Part shown: positions 56,271 to 64,000 of the stretch, one piece after another
Numbering within the stretch: position 1 is the stretch's first letter
How the letters are laid out: every line of letters starts with the position of its first letter
Source of the DNA: Allacma fusca
Taxonomy: Eukaryota > Arthropoda > Collembola > Symphypleona > Sminthuridae
Length of the DNA stretch: 64,000 bases
Assembly (NCBI GenBank): GCA_947179485.1
Contig: OX359247.1
Coordinates: 53,727,131-53,791,130 of the forward strand
Reading direction: 5' to 3'
The notes under the pieces: generated by a model
The model's database searches: none
What the model was told of the DNA's origin: nothing
Seen by the model: the letters and a program-made list of their open reading frames with translations, nothing else
Position numbers and translations under genes: made by a program

Positions 56271-58376
56271 ACTGGCAGATGCTCCTGTGTAATACACAGG
56301 ACAGTCCTAAAAAGTCATAAAAATTCAATAGTAATTACTTCGAATCAATGGTGAACTGTGCCACCATGGGACACGGATAGAATTTTTTTATCTCTGGTTT
56401 AAGTACATCTCACTAGTTACTCCAAGATTTTTATAAAAACTGATATACTCAACAACTTTGGTGTGTAGATAACGATAACGAATCTGAAAGATTCGTGCAA
56501 AGTATACTTTGGAGATATGATATGTCAAAGGTTGACACTCTCTACACAAGGAGTTAAGGTCATATAACTCATGTCAGAATAATTTCCAGGAACAACCAAA
56601 GGTGACTTCATCACAATATTCTATAGCTCACTTAATTTGGAGAATTGAATTGGATCTTGGAATTGAGGCATATACAAATATAACTAGTGTTAGTGGAAGT
56701 AACTACTTTTTACTTATTGAGAGTCACAACATATTTTAAAGAATTTTGGGGGAAGGGGGGTAGGAATGAAAACACGTTCAAAAAATTATATGAAGCTTCC
56801 AACTTTTCTGCATATTTCTACACACGCAACCCTCTGACTCAGAAACTGACGTATGACCAAATTTTAAGAAATCTGAAAAAGATTTTGTAATAAACAGCGG
56901 GCATCCCATATAACATGAGACACCGCGGTAGTAGATAAGAATCAAATAAGTTTAAACAATTTCATTTAATTAATAATCACTACAAGCACCAATTAAACGG
57001 CCCTTAAATGAAGGAATTAACTTTGCAAATATTATTGCATTATTGCATTACTTACGGAATAATCCGGAGCTCGAACGAACTCAAACAGAACCGGACAGGG
57101 CAATTATTATAAATTCCACAATTGACATTTTAGGTCGTAAATAGACCGAGCAGACTTCAAGAATAATTAATTACAGTAGAGATTGGAATTTGTAATGTCT
57201 ACATTAATCAAGTGAGTACGTATTAATTAACAAGTTTCGGCAAGATAGACTCAACCAACGTCATGTCATCACAAGAAAACGATCGTGAATGTCAAGGTGT
57301 CGAATGTCAACTTTACTCACAATCAACATTCTTAGTCCCGAGTTCGATTTCATACGTATAATAAAATTTCTATATCGCAAATCGCAACGCGTATGGGGCA
57401 GTCAATTTTTGACGGGAGGAGCCGTGTGTCACTAACAAGACATGCAAAATTTTTGGCCGATTCTAGAGTAATTATCCTTTCAAAAATCTAGACGTCCAAG
57501 TCGAATAGTCGAAAGTCGAAGTCGAAATGCAATTTCAAAAATTCCTTTCTAATTTGCCGCGCACTAAAGCTTGGCCAAGGCTAAATACCTTTTTTTACCC
57601 TTTCACGTTCACGTTATTCGCCTATCCTGATATAAGTACGGATTAAATGAAGCCTTAACCCAATATAACATATAACACCTATTGGAATTCAAATAAAAAA
57701 AATCTAGTAAGGCGAGAAAAATGATGACGGAAAAATGTCAGCATCTGTTCTCAAATTATTACTGGAATTAAATTTCCCAGTTATGTTTCCCAAATAATTC
57801 TTCCAGATTTGTATTGTCAACAAGAATCCTTTATTTAACGTGCTCATATAAAGGATCACAATAAATAATATATGATTCCCCCATCTTCAAGAAAATTATT
57901 TTCCAGATTTTTAAAAAATAGTTTCATCTACGTAGGTCAAGAAATGAGGTCCCAGTCGTCAAAAATGTGAAGCAATCAGGATGGGGGAGGGGGGTTCTTA
58001 AGAATTTATTTAACATCGCAATTTTTTTGTTCCACGCAAAAATTCTTTATAAAATATCTTTTGAGAGCAGTTTGTTGGGAATTTTATTTGCTTTCTAGGG
58101 AGCTATGAAACAGAACAAGTTCGTACATATGTGCATATGTATGTATGTGGAAGAAGAATGATCGGAAAAATTTGTAGCAGTTTTAAAGTTGTAGCAGCAT
58201 CGAACATTTCAATATAATCCCGAGTTTAGAAGGACTTCAGATGTTATCAGACCGTTATAGTAAGAATTGTCCATGTAGTATTTTCAGTTTATTCAACAGC
58301 GTAAATTCGTAGTCTTTATTTCAAAATCAAAAAATTATTTGTCTAACATAAAACTAAACATATATTAATTACTTGG
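56271..58376. other. intergenic stretch between helicase and receptor genes
   Basis: No gene is supported beyond the tentative 5' helicase exon at 57321-57353. Near 57780-57960 there are TTCTTCCAGATTT and TTTTCCAGATTTTTAAAAAA words of the dispersed repeat also seen at 14.6, 14.9 and 20.3 kb. A polyadenylation signal for the receptor gene (minus strand) is at 58315-58320. Confidence 0.45.
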
Positions 58377-59711
58377 TTATTTTACTACCAACAAATAAAA
58401 AATGGCGCTTGATCCAATCAGTAAAGTCTTATTTAAAGTGTTTCTATGAAAAACATGGTTCCCGCAACCCCAGTGGATTCCAGTGGCCTTGAAAGACTTT
58501 AATATAGCTTTATCAGTGGTATTATAATAGTGTTTCTTTAATATAAAAGTTACGTCTGGTTTAAAATAAAAATTGTTCATTAAAAACTTCAGTGATAGGT
58601 CATTCACTATTGCTAATTGCTTAAAAGCAATAACTAGGAAAGCCAACACCATTAAGAGGGCAGCACCAAAAGACAGGACTGTGACCAATGGAAGATGCTT
58701 GTATTGTTTTAACAACATGAAGCATAGAATTAAGAAAATTAAATTAGCGAGGAAGTGAATAATAAATGTGTTCTTCATTGCTTGATTGAATAAAATTTCC
58801 TGGACTCTCAAATATCTGTAAATACGGAAGGAACTGCAAGGAAACCTTGTGGTGAATTTGGTATCGTATAAATTTTGCTCTTTCGGATTTCTGAAGCTTA
58901 AAAAGAAATAATAAAAACATTTTGTAAAAGTTCAGGGTCATTCATTAATTTTGTTGTGAATAATTGAATTGATTTACGTAAGAATATATATTTATATGAT
59001 ATTTTTTTACCAAATGATTTGCCGTAGCCAAAACTTCATTTCATTAACAAAAATAAGGGTATTCAATAAATAAAATATGTAATGAGTCACTCCGCACGTG
59101 CAAATCCAATACTCAAAGAGGAAATAACTGAAGAAACAAAACCATCTCAACTTGTCAAATTTTTGGTCAAATATGCCACTTTGAAAAGGTACAATGTACC
59201 GGACATTCGTTGGGTCCAACACAAACTGGAATGCTATAGGGAAGCTCCAGATGAATACAGAGCAGTTTATTATTTGAATTATCACCCAATTGAAATAGTC
59301 TAGTTGGCATTTGGTCCTTCGGTAATTTTCAGGAATAAACTGTTTCTTCAGAGCCTCAGAATTCTTCACTAGTTGCCCAGGTAAATTTTCCAATTCATAA
59401 GCATAGTAAGACGTCTTCGTAAATGCAGCACTGCATGTTACGTAAAATGTAAGAAATAAAATATTGACGGTCAAATCTGACAATGAGGTACTGGTTTCCT
59501 TACGAAGAAATGCAGAATCAATCAGAATAACACTGATGTAGATGGCATTAATAATATACCAGAGGGTGAGCAACCAAAAAGATATTTTTTGTAAAAAACT
59601 CTTTTGTTTGAGTTGTTTCGAACGGTAGCTCCAATTAAACGGGATTGTTTGGATTGTAGAGGCAAGTGTGTAAAATCCCCCCAAGCTTAAAACTGTTCGA
59701 GTGGACAACAT
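58377..59711 (-). CDS. gustatory-receptor-like seven-transmembrane chemoreceptor
   Basis: Two exons, 59711-59011 and 58896-58377, joined by a 114-bp intron (donor TTTG|GTAAAA, acceptor TTTTTAAG), give 406 residues. Reading the second exon in phase yields CFRNPKEQNLYDTKFT then SSFRIYRYLRVQEILFNQAM, a typical intracellular loop. Predicted membrane helices: about 45-65, 81-103, 139-163, 190-222, 277-296, 303-326 and 389-405. Length, helix number and the short C-terminal end fit the arthropod gustatory/odorant receptor superfamily, ligand-gated cation channels of taste or smell neurons. The TYxxxxxQF signature of insect gustatory receptors is not present, so orthology cannot be given. The start ATG at 59709-59711 is preceded by A-rich sequence. 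Single copy in the window. Confidence 0.82.
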
Positions 59712-61064
59712 TTTTCTTAGTTTTTAAAGTCAAGTAAGTAACACGACGGATGAACCTGAAATGTTCATTTTAGATATGTCAAGGAATTTTCCCACATAAC
59801 AAATTTCCTACTAATCTAAACCACCGAATTACTTAGGAGATATTAATACAGTAAATACTCTGGAATTATTCAAGCTTGTGAAGAACTATAAACACTGGTA
59901 CAGTAAAGTTACAGTCTAAAAAGTATGCTGACAATGAGTGTGCGAGTATATGTGTTTACGGTATACAGGTATCTCATTGCCACCATCGAGAAATCTTTAA
60001 TACCAGAAAAGAAAATCCTATCAGTATCAACAAGAATCAATAAATTTTCTTTCTGATAGGAAGTTGATCGGAAAGGACCAAAAATAGGAGCCATTATTAG
60101 TAATTACCAGACTTCATTACTCTGTGGGAAGTATAAGATAATAGAATTGATACCCAGACCCTAATGATATAAATAGCCACACTTTTAGATATAAATGCAA
60201 ATTTTTGTTCCTGAATAATTTAACAACAAAATGTAAACTATTACTGCGTTCTCCATACATAAACGGTCTTAACCTGGCTATCGGGCTTATACACACTAAG
60301 ACCTGCCAATACAATTACGTAAGAGTTTAAGAAATTATATGTATGCAAATGATTGAGCAATAACTCTGAAGTGTAAGCACATTTCTATGATATGTAACTG
60401 CGTAACTCATATACTGCCACAAATCAATATCCATTGTAAATATGTATTTTCATGTTGTCAATTACACATGTGGTAATTGGCAAATTAATGGGACAGTGGA
60501 TTCTCCTTTAATTGTAACAGAACTACGGGCTTCATATTTTATTCAGTCAAATTAATTATGTGATTGTTTCCAAGTAGTCTCCCGAGTTGGTACTGACCAT
60601 TAATGATGCAGTATAGATACATACATGGTTTGCTAATAATATCTATGCAAACAATTTAACAAATTTCCCCAGTGTTCATGACATGTGTACTGCACTGCAT
60701 GGACATTGACATAAGACCGCACAAAACGCAATTATGTATGATAAATAATGGCAAGGTCAACTATATAGTATAAATGTCTCTTGAGTATATGTGTACATTC
60801 ATTACAGCTACTTTTACTAATAATGTTCTTATCCAGAACTACAATCAACAGGGGCCAATAATAGGATGAAGTCTGGCCCATCCAGGCTTGTGTTTTTTGG
60901 CTGTCATTAGGTTTGCTCCCCTGGAGTTTTCTTCGTAGGAGTAGGAACTGTCAGTGTGTACAAGGATCTCACGCAATTCTAGAAACATTTAAAAAATATT
61001 AAATTGTTATTTCCTGCCATTGGTCATAGTCGCGGAATAATGGTTACAATTACAAATATAAAAG
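59712..61064. other. intergenic stretch
   Basis: AT-rich with no supported gene. A possible extra terminal exon of the F-box gene lies at 60907-60978 (see that gene). Confidence 0.45.
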
Positions 61065-62888
61065 TTATTGTATACATACATTTTTAAAGCAATAATACGG
61101 CCTTAGCTCCGAATATGACAATTCAAAACACTTACTTGGACAATCTCGAATGGATTTGCAGCAAGGAGCAAATTGCATGTCTTCCAAATTGACACCAAGT
61201 CTTAATAAGTCCAACCAGTGAGCTCTCTCCTCATTTGTAATGCCCAAAATAGTAGTATCAAAGGAAACTAGATCCGTATAGTCCACTGAAATCTCAATGG
61301 TCTCCAAAGATCCCCAACGTGCCCACCAAATACCCTGGCAAGTTAAACGAAATTCATATTCGGAAATGGGAAACACAGTCCCTTTGTAGGTGAATTTCTT
61401 CACATTAGGGAAGACTTGTGCCACTTGACGTAGCACATCAGTCTCAAGGCTAAATCCACTTAGCTCTTCTTCTTCTTGATCAAATCTGAAAAAAATTACA
61501 TTTTTAACGGAGGGACAATTGCAGTCCTCAACCCTGTTAAAATCCATATCCAAAACCTCGTCGAAGATGGTCAGTATTCCATCTATAGTAAATTCTACGG
61601 TAGTCAGATGCGGGAGCATGTTGGATGCGATAATGTAATTAAGAGACTCGCTTTCAAAGTGTCCAGCTAAATAATTTATGTCAATTTGCTGAACTCCTAT
61701 TAAGGGACAGGAGGCGGCTCCCGTCAGAGCTCCTAGTACTGGAAGTGTTGTTGATATGGTTTCAAGAGATTCTTGACTACTATCGAGGAGTAAGCTGAAG
61801 ATGCTTTCCATAACGGGGTCAAACCAGAAATAAGACGGGTGAATAATGATTGCTTTTAATTTGGGATGTTGCCAGGCGAATTGTAGCAGAGTATCAAAAA
61901 CTAGGTTGTCCAAGTCAACCAGGGACAGAATAGAGACTAAATGAGTCTTCTCAAGTGATACAAACGGGGGTAAACTGGACATGGTAACTCCAGCAACCAC
62001 TTTCTGAAGATGTGGATATCCCTTCAAAACTTTAAAGTAGTCCGGTGGAACCTGAGGCATTCCTCGGATCTTGATGAATCTTGCATTGGAGAAACAATAT
62101 TTCCCTGTCTTGGACCGGAACACGGAATCAAAATTTTGATTCCGAACAATCAAGTCTTCTATTGTACTTGAGGATAGCATTTGGCAGATTTGTTTAATTA
62201 CTTGCAATGCTTGGCAGGAGGGATCATGCTTGAAGTCATCATCAATTTCAATAGCGTAGAAATTTGTTTGTACAATTGGGTTGGATCTTAGGCAAGCAAG
62301 TAAATTATGATAATTATGCTGGCACTTGTGAGGAGACCCTTGAGGAATAACTACTCTTATTGTATTGAAAAAATTTCGGCTGCAGCAATTTTGGAGCCAG
62401 CGGATTTTCTCCATATTTGACCCTTCCCTTCTTTCTTTCAAAATCAGGGATATTGTACAATTGACTTTCTTCTGCAAGACTTTTCTTGTGATTGAATGCC
62501 ATTTCTTGTTGACTAAGGCACATTTAACTAGCTCCTTGGGTGTGAACCTGTGAATGTTGAAAATCTCTGATGCGATCTGAAATGAGACAAAATTCAATAA
62601 AAAATTGCCAAATGTTTCCCAAAATGTGTACCATCTAAAACTAGCCCATAAATTTTTTTTTTGCATTTTCAACTTACCACATCTATGTTTATGATGTCAC
62701 TCAATTCCAACTTTCCGTACTCCTGGAAAAATTCGAGATTTTTATTTCCGAATTTTGCTTAAAATTTGGTCAAATAAACACATTGTTTTTCTACTCGTTT
62801 TTTTTAACCGAAATATTGCGCTAAACATTGCAACTACAAATTCTTTATTTAATCCACACAAACTTACCAGTTGCAAAGGCGAATCCAT
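61065..62888 (-). CDS. F-box protein with long C-terminal region
   Basis: Three exons: 62888-62868 (MDSPLQL), 62722-62678 (EYGKLELSDIINIDV) and 62576-61065. All have clean GT-AG borders in phase 0, giving 525 residues. Splicing restores an F-box at about residues 12-57: LELSDIINIDVIASEIFNI then PKELVKCALVNKKWHSITR. Without the first two exons the F-box would be cut in half. The remaining 460 residues look like an irregular leucine-rich-repeat region (for example HLTTVEFTIDGI, LETIEISVDY), typical of F-box/LRR adaptors that select substrates for SCF ubiquitin ligases through Skp1. Alternatives: an in-phase GTATGT donor after residue N at 61080 could join to 60978-60907, replacing the last few residues by about 23 others. 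An alternative first exon at 63405-63349 (MEPCVVFDVV..., donor GTAAGT) would also fit phase 0. Confidence 0.85.
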
Positions 62889-64000
62889 TTCTTACTGAGT
62901 AGGACTTAATAATGCTCACACCGGGTAAAAAACAGTGGTGTTTTGATCCGTTTTTAAGCAAATGTTTCAGACGGGAGCTGTGGATAGAATATCTTGACGA
63001 CCTGATATTTGCTTGTTAATGTGGGGTGTAACTCCTTTTGTTCCCATTTTTTAAGGGCAGGAGTTCATTAGGAAATGTTCAGGTACACCGCAAGAACGTA
63101 CCAAATATAGATTTCGCGCACTAAAAATTAAATGTCAACCTACTTTTTTTTTTCTACTATCCCAAATTGAATCCAGGTGAGCCCATAATAACACAAGACA
63201 TTTCCATGACTTATAATATATTTGAGCGGGAAATCAAACTCCAAATCAGGTCCATTTTATGGGCTAACCTATCTAAAAACTCATAATGTACATACGTACA
63301 CTTAAACAGCAAAAAAATCATTTTACGCCTTCAGTATTCTATACTTACTACTTTTATTCGCCATTGGGTTTCACTCACAACATCAAAGACAACACAGGGT
63401 TCCATACACCCTAGTAGATAAAAAGTGTCATTCAGGGAGAAGCTTTAATTATGCAAGAATGGACTATTCTTAGGGTTTATGTAAGCCTATAACCCTCACG
63501 GTTATAAAACCCCATATATTTACTTGAACTGGGCCACAAATGAATTGTATCTGCAAATTTGTTTTGTAAATTTATAAATTTTAGGGTTCTTTCTTTAATA
63601 AAGTGAAATCTATGATTGGGGTGGGATCAAATTCTTGCATAACAAAAATAATGTGTAGTAACTCAGATGAAAGTATGTCTCAAGGCCATGAGTCGTTTTG
63701 CACAAATGCGGTAAGCAACACAGATATCAATTATCTCTGAAAATAATTTCAGGGTAAAAATCAGAAATAAATGTTTGACAAAATATGAGTATTGATTTTA
63801 ATGGTAGAAATTATAATTGAAAAATGACTGTAGGTTGAAAATTCAGGTCTGGAAATGGACTACATAATACCAATTGAAGTCGTAAGTGTCTGAACTATAA
63901 TATCAGAGAAACAATATAACACTAAAAATTGGGCTGTTTATCTATTAATTTCATAAATATTATATTACAAGATATCTCTGGAAATTTTTCGGAACCTGAG
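62889..64000. other. 5' flank of the F-box gene
   Basis: No independent gene is supported. A 57-bp exon-like segment on the minus strand at 63349-63405 has an ATG, 19 open codons and a GTAAGT donor. It could be an alternative first exon of the F-box gene or the start of another transcript. Confidence 0.4.

Noticed and set aside
1-64000. tRNA and rRNA genes
   Set aside because: I looked for GGTTCGA-type B boxes and rRNA core words by eye and saw none in a valid context; a covariance-model scan would be needed to be certain.

Overview
The window looks like AT-rich euchromatin from an arthropod. Genes have short canonical GT-AG introns, and the coding content is metazoan: a type 7 purple acid phosphatase, an NPC2/ML-domain secreted protein, a seven-helix chemoreceptor of the insect gustatory-receptor superfamily, an F-box protein and FANCJ/BRIP1-type DNA helicases. 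The receptor style and the gene mix make me lean towards a springtail (Collembola), but that is an impression; no sequence in the window proves it.

Layout. Roughly 1-47.7 kb is gene-poor and full of transposon and satellite DNA. It holds two FANCJ-like genes (11.4-13.6 kb, broken by one in-frame stop; 36.1-38.4 kb, intact), two duplicated genes for small secreted cysteine-rich EF-hand proteins (21.3 and 27.5 kb) and a two-exon gene for a half RING finger (19.7-20.0 kb). Between them lie six clear non-autonomous hAT-type elements. Each has matched inverted ends and a perfect 8-bp target-site duplication: 475-1331, 4768-5624, 7885-8852, 24173-25013, 29362-30568 and 31383-33691. A PIF/Harbinger-like element lies at 17314-17758, a fold-back element at 25525-25640, a probable retro-insertion at 18132-18902, several weaker elements, and long minisatellites at 6.0-7.2, 21.9-22.4 and 33.0-33.5 kb. 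Several diverged repeat pairs (0.3/18 kb, 2.4/23.6 kb, 22.9/31.2 kb, 20.5/27.1 kb) show which pieces were inserted later.

Roughly 47.8-63 kb is gene-dense. In order: a nine-exon acid phosphatase (+), a four-exon NPC2-like gene (+), a full FANCJ-like helicase (-), a two-exon gustatory-type receptor (-) and a three-exon F-box gene (-).

The most unusual points are these. Three FANCJ-type helicases, all without introns in their coding region, occur within 45 kb; two form a shorter subfamily with DEGH instead of DEAH in motif II and a rearranged cysteine cluster. A 39-bp minisatellite inside one hAT element carries an AGGTCA direct repeat with 5-bp spacing (a DR5 nuclear-receptor site) in about 14 successive units. 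A 31-bp array consists of nine tandem near-perfect hairpins. The genes do not form one obvious pathway. The helicases point to DNA repair and replication, while the phosphatase, NPC2-like and EF-hand proteins are predicted to enter the secretory pathway.
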